A stretch of 64,000 nt of DNA from NCBI GenBank assembly GCA_019454045.1, contig SKCR01033650.1:124001-188000 (forward strand), in the 5' to 3' direction. How positions within the stretch are numbered: the stretch's first letter is position 1; each line of letters starts with the position of its first letter. Positions 10,314 through 20,522 of this stretch are shown here, in pieces. This DNA comes from Zanthoxylum bungeanum (lineage: Eukaryota; Streptophyta; Magnoliopsida; Sapindales; Rutaceae). The notes below the pieces were generated by a model. The model was given only the letters and a program-made list of their open reading frames with translations, was not told the origin of the DNA and made no database searches. The translations under genes and the position numbers were made by a program.

Positions 10314-13154
10314 TTACTCTCTAGGTAAACCTTTAGTAAGTGGATCCGCTAGGTTTTCCTTCGAATTTACATAATCGATCGATATTATGCCACTTGAGAG
10401 CAGTTGACGTATGGTATTATGTCTCCGACGTATGTGTCGAGACTTACCATTATACATTGTATTTTGGGCTCTCCCAATAGCAGATTGGCTATCACAATGT
10501 ATGCTTATCGTTGGCACCGGTTTGGGCCAACTAGGAATATCCTCCAGGAAGTTTCTAAGTCATTTTGCTTCTTCCGTTGTTTTATCTAATGCTATGAACT
10601 CTGATTCCATAGTAGACCGGGCAATACATGTTTGCCTCGAGGATTTCCATGACACGGCTGCGTTACCAAGTGTGAAAACAAATTCACTCGTAGATTTAGA
10701 ATTCACTGTATCAGATATCCAGTTAGCATCGCTGTATCCCTCTAGAACACCAGGATATCTCTCATAATGTAGCCCATATTTTGAAGTTTCTCTCAGATAC
10801 CTCAAAACTCTTACTATGGCTTTCCAGTGGTTATGTCCTGGATTACTCGTATATCTACTAAGTCTGTTCACAGCTTGAGTGATATCAGGTCGTGTGCAAT
10901 TCGTGAGATACATCAGACTTTTGATGATTCTCGATTACTCTAATTGCGATACGCTAGAGCCAACATTCTTTGATAGATGAAGAGTTAGGTCTATAGGGGT
11001 TCTAGCTACATTTAGATCTCATTTGTTATATTTCTCAAGTATCTTCTCAATATAATGAGTATGAGATAATACATATATGTCTGATGTCCTAGAAATCTTA
11101 ATTTTTAGGATCACATCAGCTACTCCCAAATCTTTCATATCAAATCTGCTGGATAACACGTTTTTTGTAGAATGAATCATTTCATGATTACTACCAATTA
11201 TCAGCATATCGTCTACATAGAGACACACAATGACATATCCTTTTTGAGTTAATTTGGTGTACACACACTTATCACACTCATTGGTTTTGAACCCACTTGA
11301 CAACATCTCTTCGTCAGATTTCTCATGTCATTGTTTAGGTGCTTGTTTTAATCCATACAAGGATTTCACAAGGTTGCACACCTTCTGTTCTTGTCCAGGA
11401 ACATTAAACCATTCTGGTTGTTTCATGTAAATCTCTTCATCCAATTCACCATTCAAGAATGTCTTCTTTACATCCATTTGATGTATTTCAAGACCAAATA
11501 TAGTTGCTATGGCTATGAGCATTCTTATCGATGTGATACGAGTCACTGGTGAATAGGTGTCAAAGTAATCAAGGCCTTCTTTTTATCTATAACTTTTATG
11601 ACAAGTCTTGCATTATACTTATCTATTGATCCATCCAGTTTCAGCTTCCGTTTGAATATCCATTTGTAGCCCAGTGGCTTACAACCTGGAGGAAGATTAA
11701 CCAACTACCAAGTATGGTTTTGTAGGATTGAATCAATCTCATTGTTGATAGCCTCTTTCCACAGAGGTGCTTCCGGAGAAGACATTGCTTTTTTAAAGAT
11801 TTGAGGCTCATTTTCTAACAAGTATGTCAGAAAATCAGGACCAAACGACTTAGACATTCTAGCTATTTTGCTACGTTTAGGTTCGATTGTCTCAACGTTT
11901 GCACATTCATCTGATTCTTGGTCAACCTGATCACTGTCTTTGACAGTATCAATAGTTCTTTTGAAAGAGTATGTTCTTTGTCTTTCCTTACAAGGAAATG
12001 TCTCTTCAAAAAATATCGCATTCATTGACTCAATTATCATATTCAGATTGATGTCAGGAATCTCATACTTGTGTACCAAGAATCGATACGCACTACTGTT
12101 GCGAGCATATCCAATGAATATAGAATCAACAGTTTTGGGTCATATTCTAACCTTCTTAGGTTTATGAACCATTACTTTGGCAAGACACCCCCACACTTTA
12201 AGGTATTTGTAGGAAAGTACATGACATTTCCATAACTCATATGGTGTCTTGTCCAATCTCATGTAAGGAAGCTTGTTTAGAATGTAGTTCGCGGAAATCA
12301 AAGCTTCCCCCCACAAGTTCCGGGGTAAACCAGAACTTGTCAACATGGCGTTCATCATTTCCTTCAACGTTTGGTTTTTACACTCAGTAATCTCGTTTTT
12401 TTGAGGCGAATAAGGAGCAGTGGTTTCGTGAATAATTCCATGAACGGAACAATATTCACCGATTGGTGACATATATTCACCACCTCTATCACTTCTGATT
12501 CTTTTGATTTTCTTGCCAAGTTGATTTTCAACTTCGTTCTTATAGTGTACAAAGTTCTCAATAGCTTCATCTTTGCTCCTCAACAAATACACATAACAGA
12601 ATCTTGTGCTATCATCGATAAAAGTGACAAAGTACTTTTTACCGCCTCTTGTTTGCACAATATTCACACATATCAGTGTGTACAAGTTATAAGGGTTCAG
12701 AACTTCGTTCTATGGAATGAAATGATGTTCTATGTATTTTTGCTCCAACACGTGCCTCACACTTATGTTGGCTATCAATTGAAAATTTAGGTATAAGGTC
12801 CATGTTAATTAATTTACGCATTGTATCATAATTAACATGTCATAACCTCCCATGCCATACATTTTGTGACTCAATAATATAAGCAGAAGTTGTAGCTTTA
12901 TTAATAGCACTGTGTCGATCGACAGTCATTACATTGAATTTGAAAAGGCCCTAAGTGAGGTATCATTTTCCTACATACACATCATTTTTTATCAATACAA
13001 ATTTATCATAAACAAATATAAGCTTAAAACCAGCTTTGCTAATGAGAGAGCCCGAGACCAAATTGTTCTGAAAATCTGGAACATGCAATACATTCTTCAA
13101 TGTAAGCTCATTTCCGAATGACATCTTCAGAACCACTGTGCCTTGTCCAACCAC
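10314..13154 (-). pseudogene. Copia-1 pol remnant: integrase, reverse transcriptase, RNase H
   Basis: From high to low coordinates: 13154-12963 protease/integrase linker; 12685-12140 integrase core with FIDD, the second Asp in IRSDRGGEY and the Glu in QKNEITECKNQ; 12079-11705 connection region; 11546-11328 and 11306-11019 reverse transcriptase with LYVDD at about 11220; 10913-10560 and 10517-10314 RNase H ending ADPLTKGLPRE. Frame changes and stops fall between these blocks (for example near 11560, 11310 and 10940), so no full polyprotein can be made. Confidence 0.9.
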
Positions 13155-13172
13155 TCTGGAGGTAGACGAGTT

Positions 13173-14186
13173 TCACATTGTCAGATGATCACCGCCATCG
13201 ACCTTCTGATACAAGGAAAACATCTTGTTATCTGCACAGATATGACGAGTAGCCCCAATGTCTACCCACCATTCTCTCGGATTCCCAACCAAGTTGGCTT
13301 CATTTACCACTGCTGATAGGTTCATCTCTGAGATCTCATCAGTCAGCTGCTCATCTTCAGTGACATGGGCCTCATTTTTCTTTTTCTTGCCCTTATCCTG
13401 TGACTTTTTGTTTCTGCAGTCCTTTGCCATGTGACCGCTCTTTCCACAGTTGTAGCACTTCCCCTTAAACTTCTTGTTAGTTTGGGAAAAATCAGCTCCA
13501 CTGTTCTTTCTCTTCTTGCTACCCTTCACACCCTCGAAGATGTTGGCCTTAGACTCCATAGTCTTGTAGCTGACCTTCTCGAACTTCCTATTGTTCTATT
13601 CGATCCCCAATCGAACTCCAAGGTCTTCAAGGCTCATCTGCTTCTTCTTGTGTTTCAGATAGCTCCTGAAGTCCTTCCATGATGGAGACAACTTTTCAAT
13701 TATGGTGGCAACTTGAAACGTCTCACAGAGTTTCATTCTTTCATCCAGTATTTCATGAATGATCAATTACAGTTCACCCAACTGAGACATCATTGTTCTT
13801 GAATCTACCATCTTTTAGTCTAGGAACCTACTCACAATAAATTTCTTTTGACCGTCATCCTCTGTTTTGTATTTCTTCTCGAGAGATTCCCAGAGAATCT
13901 TCGCAGAAGACATGTCTTGGTACACATTGTACAGGCTATTGGCAAGTCCACCCAAAAGGTAGTTCTTGCACAGGAAGTCTCCAGACAACCATGTATGTTC
14001 TCGCAGTTCCTTGGCTGTTTCCGATTCACCCTCCACAGGACCCGGATGATCTTTGAGGAAGTTAGCCAACTGGAGAGTTGTCAGGTAGAACAGCATCTTG
14101 CTCTGCCACTGTTTAATATTTGCCCCACCAAACTTTTTCGGCTTTTCTCTATGAGAGACCGGTACTGTGATGTTTCAGCTTGCCAT
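13173..14186 (-). pseudogene. Copia-1 gag and protease remnant
   Basis: The start codon is at 14186-14184; codon 4 is already TGA. Gag continues in frame through 14096-13815, stopping where element B reads through. A second block, 13559-13173, has the zinc knuckle CYNCGKSGHMAKDC and the protease site WWVDIGATRHIC. Element B has DTGA there, so Copia-1 has lost the Thr next to the catalytic Asp. hAT-2 separates this start codon from its leader and promoter. Confidence 0.88.
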
Positions 14187-14542
14187 GCGTAGACCCGGTC
14201 AGCGGTTCGGTTCCGATTCGAAACCGAACCGAACCGACCGGTTTCCGGTTCCGCAAGTGTGGAACCGGAACCTTGAACCGAACCGGAATCGACCGATTCG
14301 GTTCGGTTCCAAGACTTTTTTAAAAAAAAAATTGAAAATTAATTAAAATAAATGAGATTAATTTTATTAATAAAAAAATTATTACATTGAAGAGCTTGAG
14401 CTTAAATTTTTAAAAATTTAAGTTGTCTACGTATCCTCCAAGGGTGAGAGGAATCAAAGCTCACGTAGTTCCATTACAATTTTAAGACATATCCAATTTG
14501 TAAATTATAATTTTACAATTATCAATCATCATTATCAGTTGA

Positions 14543-14770
14543 TCATTCGGCTCCGGTTCCGCTTGCACTTGTTGCAGAAGCATTATCGAACAAATCTTCA
14601 AAATTATCAGGGGCATCTTCTTGTTGTCTCAGATCAGCTCGAGTCCAATCATACACACAAGTTGTTGCTTCTAGAGTGCTTGGATGTAATGAAGATCGTC
14701 TAACTTCCAATATATTACCTCTCAAGCTGAAGACTTGCTCAACCGCAACGGTGGAAATAGGTGCTGCCAA
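14543..14770 (-). pseudogene. hAT-2 transposase, C-terminal (hATC) fragment
   Basis: Encodes STVAVEQVFSLRGN followed by a conserved stretch ending in the acidic tail ASATSASGTGAE. Very close to the hAT-1 copy at 7407-7622. The rest of the catalytic domain is deleted at about 14979. Confidence 0.85.
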
Positions 14771-15256
14771 TATCTCTTTAGCAATAATAGATAAAACATG
14801 ATATATATTTTGATGCCGGTTCCACCATTCAAGGATTTTAAAATTTTTACTGCATAAACTTTTATTAGAAAACTCAAAATTTGTAGATAAATAATTATCT
14901 AATTCATGGTTATTAGTTGTTGTATCCCTAGTTTTTTATTTCATTGCAATAACCAACGATCCCCTGCGCTAAGTCTTTTTTGCATGGTAAATGATGCATC
15001 AATCCAATGACAAGTCACACCCATGTATGAGTGTGTTTGCCAATGGTCACTCCAAATATCAAAACATATAGAAATACGACATTTCATTTCTTTAAATATT
15101 TCATTTAAAATAATTTTACCATCTTTATATAATTTGAAAATATGACGTTTTGTGTGTTTCGAGTCATTCTACATGCAGCAGGGTTTAAAGCATTATGCAC
15201 GTAATTAGTAAAATGAAGTATTTCACCAAAGCTTAAAGAAAGATGTGTCATACAAG

Positions 15257-15625
15257 TTAATTTCGTAAATTCTTCTCTATTTTTGCATCAGAATATTTAA
15301 ATAAATCTACACTACTCATACCTCTACTAGATGATGCGTACATGCCCATTTGAGTTTGCGTCGTATGAATGCCAAGTTCAACCGGATGATGTTTTTCCAT
15401 GTGCTTGATCATATTGCTGTATCCACCAGAAAATTTATAGATAACCTCACAATAGTTGCAAATTGCTCGTTGTGAACCATCTTTTAGGCGTTCCAAATTA
15501 AAATGAATTTTGAAAATATCCGAGGACCAAGCCTTAACTTCACTTCTCCGTGATTGTGCACTGACACTAGGGCCGCTCTCTTGGGTTGACATATTTGACA
15601 TTATGTTCTCAGATGAGCTTGCCAT
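15257..15625 (-). pseudogene. hAT-2 transposase, N-terminal BED zinc-finger fragment
   Basis: Starts MASSSENIMSNMSTQ at 15625 and encodes a BED-type DNA-binding finger, with CNYC followed by HMEKHH, then the start of the core domain. This is the N-terminal half missing from hAT-1. The ATG lies just inside the right subterminal region. The frame is lost near 15260; more core sequence continues to about 14979 in other frames. Confidence 0.85.
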
Positions 15626-16849
15626 TTTTTTTTTTTGAGAAATTATGAAGAAAAATAAGAAAATTGAATAATTGCGAGTGATAACAAATTAACAACTAAA
15701 TGAATTGAGATTGAGAATAAGATTATAAGAGAATTGTATTGAAGTGAGATTGAGAATAAGAGAATTATAGAAAATGAGAGAGTTGAGAATTTGGTGTGGT
15801 GAAACTATGAAAAATGAATCCTATTTATAGAATTTTAGAATTTTTTTGATACCAAAAATGCCCCTAAATATAACCGTTTTTAGGGGTACATTAGTAATTT
15901 ACATTTTAAATAATAAAAGTAAATTTATTTTTTTATTTTTATTTATTTATTTGGGCAGGGAGCCGTTTCCCTGCCCGTTGGGGGTAGGGTTCATGTTGGA
16001 ACCTTACGGTTCCAACCTGAACCGTTTGGTTCCGGTTGGAACCGTAGAACCGGTGGAACCGTACAGTTCCACCGGTTCGGGTTGGGGTCGAACCCCAACC
16101 GAATCGGTCGCCAACGGTTCCGGTTCCGGAACCGGTTGCCGGTTCGATTCCGGTTCCGGAACCGGTTGTCGGTTCGATTCTGGTTCCGAACCGGAACCGT
16201 GGCCGGGTCTAGCCATGCGTAATTGGAAAAACCAACATGGGTCAATAAGTCTATAAAAGACAAATTGCACAACGATCAACAAATGATCTTGTTCAAAGTG
16301 ATATAACAAGTATCCACTCATTGTTCTATTGGACAATAGTACCAATAAACATAAGTCCTTGAATTTTGACTAAAGTTTCTTATGAAAAGTAAATAAAGGA
16401 ATATTCCCAGAGGATGAGGGGGGTCCGAAGTAACCACTTAAATTCTTGACCACTTAGGTTCTTATCGTCTTTTTGAGAGAATATCATTTAAACACTTTCT
16501 CAATAGAATCTCTTAGTAATTCAAAACTTAGTATTACACTTTTAATTTTACAATACAATATACGATATGTGTAGATATATGTGTTGTGTCAATTGGATGG
16601 AATTACTTATGTATGATTACAATTTAAATTCTCAACCAAGTATGCAGCATATAATTAATTTTCAACTTTATCACTATGTGTATGCTTGTGATAATTGAAC
16701 ACCCTAATAATAACTTAAGTCTATACTACCAAGATTATTGTGATTCAGTATATGATTTACTAAGTTAATATCGTGATTAATTAAATTAATCTAAGTCTTT
16801 TCTATTTATACACAATTCCAGGACTTAGTTCGTTAGTGTCGTGTTCGTA

Positions 16850-17160
16850 TCTACGTTCGAATGAGACTGTCCAGTGTGTGCACGTTCGTGTTGCTTTCGA
16901 GAACGCGTTCGAACGAAGTGTTCCAGAGAGTTCACGTTCGTGGAGCGTTCGAGAACGCGTTCGAACGGAATATTCCAGAGAGTTCACGTTCGTGTTGCGT
17001 TTAGGACGCGTTCGAACATTTAAAGTCAGAGGGTTTGCGTTCGATTTGCGTTTGAAGACACGTTCGAACGTTCATAGATAGAAGGCTTGAAGACGCGTTC
17101 GAACATTCTTACGAAATTTCATATTTTTGCATTCGCGTTCGTTGAGCGTTCGAATGCCCT
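16850..17160. repeat. CGTTCGAACG repeat array in the Copia-1 leader
   Basis: About seven degenerate units of roughly 45-50 bp, each with CGCGTTCGAAC or a close variant and often TCCAGAGAGTTCACGTTCG. The core CGTTCGAACG is its own reverse complement. The block is CpG-rich against an AT-rich background. Element B carries the same array with one more unit. Confidence 0.88.
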
Positions 17161-17244
17161 TACGTATTTTTCATGCACATACGATATTTTCCAGAAATTT
17201 TCTTATCTAAGCATGTGAATTTCTATCTAACAACACTAAAAATA

Positions 17245-17259
17245 ATAAGTTCTTAAGAT
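17245..17259 (-). other. Presumed primer-binding region of Copia-1, not the usual tRNA-iMet type
   Basis: The element-strand sequence just after the 5' LTR is ATCTTAAGAACTTAT, identical in element B (44880-44894). The common Copia site TGGTATCAGAGC is absent here and in the leader. Confidence 0.4.
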
Positions 17260-17826
17260 TGTTGGTGGTATAGTGTCATTAAACAGAAAATTAAACATGG
17301 AAATAACAATCAAATCCAGAACATAAAAGTAGATCTATGCAAAACCCTAAAACTTGATATATAAAGAAAACCTGGAAAATGTGAAAACGAATCCAAGTCG
17401 AGATCTCTCTGTCCTTAAGAACTTATTAGCCTCCGTCTCTGGTGCTCTACGGATTCGAAATTGCCAATGTTCTCTCAGGATTCTTTGGATACTTCTTGTT
17501 CAATGAGCACTCCTTAACAAATGTTTGAACTTGGAATATGGTCGAACTCTCTCTTAAAACCAATGGAAAATTGTGACTCTAAAATTTGGATGGAATTTGT
17601 ATATCCTAAAACAAACATGGAGGCCACTTTATAAAGGCATGGAAGGGTGCCTTAGGGGCACCATTTGGGTTGGGGTGCAACCGTCCAAAGGGTTACATCT
17701 CTCTCATCCATCCCTTGGAGCCTATAGCATGTTATTATCAATTGGAATACATGTCCCTTCAGAATACCATCAAATGGACATATCCATTTTCCATCCAAAT
17801 AAGGAATAATCGAAGAATTTACTACA
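17260..17826 (-). repeat. Copia-1 5' LTR
   Basis: 567 bp, bounded by TGTTGGTGG (+ strand left end) and TTTACTACA. Pairs with 9127-9694. Confidence 0.92.
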
Positions 17827-18032
17827 AAATCATACCAAAAAAGTGAAGCAACTACAAATCTCATTTTATCTTTGAGAGGTTTTGTGTTGTGATTTTGGTA
17901 TATGAACAATAAAAGCATTACCACAACTGTTAACTATTTTTGTTTGGTTAAAAAAAAGATTTCAATACCATATAGCTATCATCAAACTAGTGTACATAAT
18001 ATTTTATTACAAGTGTTTTATTGAAGAAGAGC

Positions 18033-18195
18033 CTCAATGGCTGTGATTTGATGACAGATGATTTAGAATTTAATTGTCAAATCCTGAATTCGGATTCAAA
18101 AGGTGCAATTCTTGTAAAAATATGGGACAGTTGGGAGTTTTACATGTTCCTCTTAAATTAGGGTCGGATGGTTTGATAATAGAGTTTAAAAAAAA
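18033..18195 (+). mobile_element. Degraded tRNA-derived SINE copy
   Basis: Weak match to the SINEs at 21737 and 57093: a TGGCTGTGATTTGATG start, a B-box remnant (TTCGGATTCAA), and the shared body GGGACAG...TTTTACATG...GGATGGTTTGA, ending in an A-rich tail. Confidence 0.6.
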
Positions 18196-18399
18196 TATTT
18201 TATTACACTGAACATCTTTTATCAGTAAGTATAATTATTAATGAACCAATTCTTTAGTAACGTAAAATTTATGCAACCAACTATCGTTATTAAGAACCAT
18301 GGTGTGAGAGAAGTTCACCGTCTAAAAAAATGAACTCGAAAATAGGAAGAAGGAATAATTGAGAATGGGAGGAAATTATTTTCCAAGAAATGAAAAAAC

Positions 18400-18990
18400 T
18401 GAAAATGAATTCCCGAAAACAGTAAGGCTAAATTTGGAAATGAAAACACGAGAGAGAGAGAGAGAGAGGGAGTAATGAAGGCTGGTTTTAGGGAAAAGAA
18501 AAGGCACAAGTTGCGAAGAGCTGGACTTGATATTGACACTTGCGTGTGGGTCCCACTCTGCTCTCCATCCAGCCAGCCAATATCTCCACTAATCGCCGTT
18601 TAATTCCCGAGTAGTTATTTCTCGCAAGTCAAATGGTAACTTTCACGCCTTTTCTAACCCCTTGTTACCGACACTGAGAAAACAATTCCTGCTTCTGCAT
18701 CCACGTGATTAAAAATACAAGTGCAATTATAGCCGTTCGATTTATGGATATTTACGTTCTACGATCGATCTATAGATTAAACCCCAAAAATTGAATAAAA
18801 GATTCATATTGACCAGGTGATCAAACGTTTTACGAGAGTTTTAGAGCCATTGGATTGTGAAATAATCAGTGAGGTCGTTGTTTATACAGTGGTGCTAGTA
18901 GCAGGGAATTCAAGCCCGAAAGTTTACCGATTTTAGTAGTCGGTGTTCGGGGACTTGATTTTTTATTAGGTAGGTGGGGCCACACGTGGA
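18400..18990. promoter_or_regulatory. Promoter-like island without a gene
   Basis: A (GA)n/(CT)n run at about 18450-18470, a less AT-rich stretch, and G-box-like CACGTG cores at about 18702 and 18974. This resembles a plant promoter and 5' UTR transcribed leftward, but no CDS follows on either strand. Low certainty. Confidence 0.25.
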
Positions 18991-19200
18991 CAGGAAACAA
19001 CTGTAAAAATATAATAATAGCTTAAATGAAACGGAGACCAAAATCCCAAAGATACCAAACAAGCCCCAAGATCGAATGCTCGTATCATTTAAAACTTCGT
19101 CATTTAGTTAAAAATTTAATAATCTTCCTATTTTTTTATTTATAAATTTTTCAATATTCTAATTTTCTGAGATTCAAATTTTTTTTTTTTTACAAATGTT

Positions 19201-20522
19201 CTGATATGATCCATATTCGACTTCTTCATCATCTTCAAATTGACACAATTCAATGTTTTGTTGAGCTTATTTCGAGTGGCATATGATCTGATCTAATTGG
19301 ATTTTATATTAATTAGTTAATATTCATTTATAAAAATCTTAATTTGTGTAATGAGCTTCATTTTAATGTAATTACACGTCATTTTTCGAAATTCTTCTAA
19401 TCGGCCTTAGTTTAAGTAATTTAAATAGGCTTATGATTTTTATTATGTTAGAATAAGACTTTGATATTTCAATTGTATTATTATACTTTCTTTCTTCTGT
19501 TTAAATACCACATTGATGTCATTTTGTAATAGAGAGAATGATAGATTATTGAAATAAATAAAATTATTTGGCTTATGCCCTTTTTTTTATAATCTTTGGA
19601 AACATCGTTGTCTCAAACCACCCCTTCTGAGCTTAAGCGTAGCAGGTAAAATTATTTAGCTTATGCCTTATGAGTAATATTTTTTTAAGTGTTATTAGGA
19701 ACAAGACTTATCAAAGAGGTGATTCTCTTTGTGGCGTCCAACTAGTTGTCGGGATATATTCGAGATACACTTGTGGTTTCAAGGAATGTGTTTTTCTTGA
19801 GGTTTTTTACTGATCTTGGAATGAGTTTTGTCCTCACAAAACCAAAGATCAAAGTTATTGGGGCATGTGTAATGGTTTCTTGGGGTTGCTCTAATATCAA
19901 ATGATACGGACCCCATTAGGCCGAACCTTAGGAAACCTGAAACCATTGCACATGCCCAAAGAACTTTGATCTTTGGTTTTGTAATGACAAAACCTCTTTC
20001 CATATCAGCAAGCAACTCCAAGAAAATTTGTTCCTTAAAACCACAAGTGTATTTCGAAGAGACCCCGAAAGTTAGTTGGACATTACAAAGAAAGTCACCT
20101 CTTTGATAAGTCATGTTCCTAAAAACACTTAAAGAGAATGTTACTCATCTCTTAAATAAATGGCCTAAGCAAAATAATTTTATTCCTTTTAATAATCCAT
20201 CATTCTATATTACAAAATGACGCCAATATGACATTTATATAGAAGAAAATAAAATATTCTAATACAATTGAAATACTCAAGTATTATTCTAACCTAATAA
20301 AAACCTTAAACTTATTTAAACTACCTAAACTAAGCTCAATTAGAATAATTTTGAAAAAAATACATGTAATTACACAAATTATGCATTTTACAAATGAATA
20401 TTAATTAATTAATACAAATCCCAATTAGATCATGTCATGTGACGCTCGAAATAAGCTCAATACAGCCTTTAATTGTGTCAATTTGAAGATGTTGAAGAAG
20501 CCCAATATGAATCATATCATGT
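19201..20522. repeat. Long imperfect inverted repeat (about 0.6-0.7 kb arms)
   Basis: The left arm (19201 to about 19890) and right arm (about 19930 to 20522) are reverse complements at many blocks. Examples: ATCTTCAAATTGACACAATT near 19232 against its complement near 20475; CACTTGTGGTTT near 19770 against AAACCACAAGTG near 20037; and CCAAAGATCAAAG near 19843 against its complement near 19965. The spacer is only about 40-80 bp. The left arm has about 95 extra bases (about 19580-19670) flanked by a ~20 bp direct repeat. The 111-codon ORF across the spacer is an accident of this structure. Confidence 0.88.

Larger units (their letters stand above)
14190..16211 (-). mobile_element. hAT-2, internally deleted hAT inserted at the gag start of Copia-1
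   Basis: Flanked by a perfect 8 bp TSD GCCATGCG (14182-14189 and 16212-16219). Terminal inverted repeats: TAGACCCGGTCAGCGGTTC at left and, inverted, TAGACCCGGCCACGGTTCC at right. Both ends carry dense CGGTTC/GAACCG subterminal repeats. Element B has the uninterrupted target (GCCATATG, 43773-43780). Inside are only the two ends of a transposase gene. Confidence 0.95.
16220..17259 (-). other. Copia-1 5' untranslated leader
   Basis: About 1 kb of non-coding sequence between the 5' LTR and gag (apart from hAT-2), also present in element B (43781-44894). It contains the CGTTCGAACG repeat block listed separately. Confidence 0.75.
9127..17826 (-). mobile_element. Copia-1, full-length Ty1/copia retrotransposon with a nested hAT
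   Basis: Order on the - strand: 5' LTR 17826-17260, long untranslated leader, gag, protease, integrase, reverse transcriptase, RNase H, polypurine tract, 3' LTR 9694-9127. The gene order PR-IN-RT-RH defines Copia; a Tork-like lineage is my tentative guess. It is the same family as element B, which matches it almost throughout. Coding regions carry several stops and frameshifts. hAT-2 (14190-16211) interrupts it at the gag start. The left LTR lacks the first ~8 bases of the right LTR and the flanks (CAATC left, AAATC right) give no convincing TSD. Confidence 0.93.
17827..19200. other. Old intergenic DNA
   Basis: AT-rich non-coding sequence to the right of Copia-1. It holds a degraded SINE (18033-18195) and a promoter-like island (18400-18990). 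No gene seen. Confidence 0.55.

Noticed and set aside
16004..16345. Pro/Glu-rich and RNRN-repeat ORFs on both strands
   Set aside because: Six-frame translations of the CGGTTC subterminal repeats of hAT-2; not genes.
18315..18539. 74-codon - strand ORF
   Set aside because: Phe/Ser/Leu-rich translation of a CT-rich tract; more like 5' UTR than coding.
19779..20114. 111-codon ORF
   Set aside because: Spans the spacer and both arms of the inverted repeat; no domain or codon signal.
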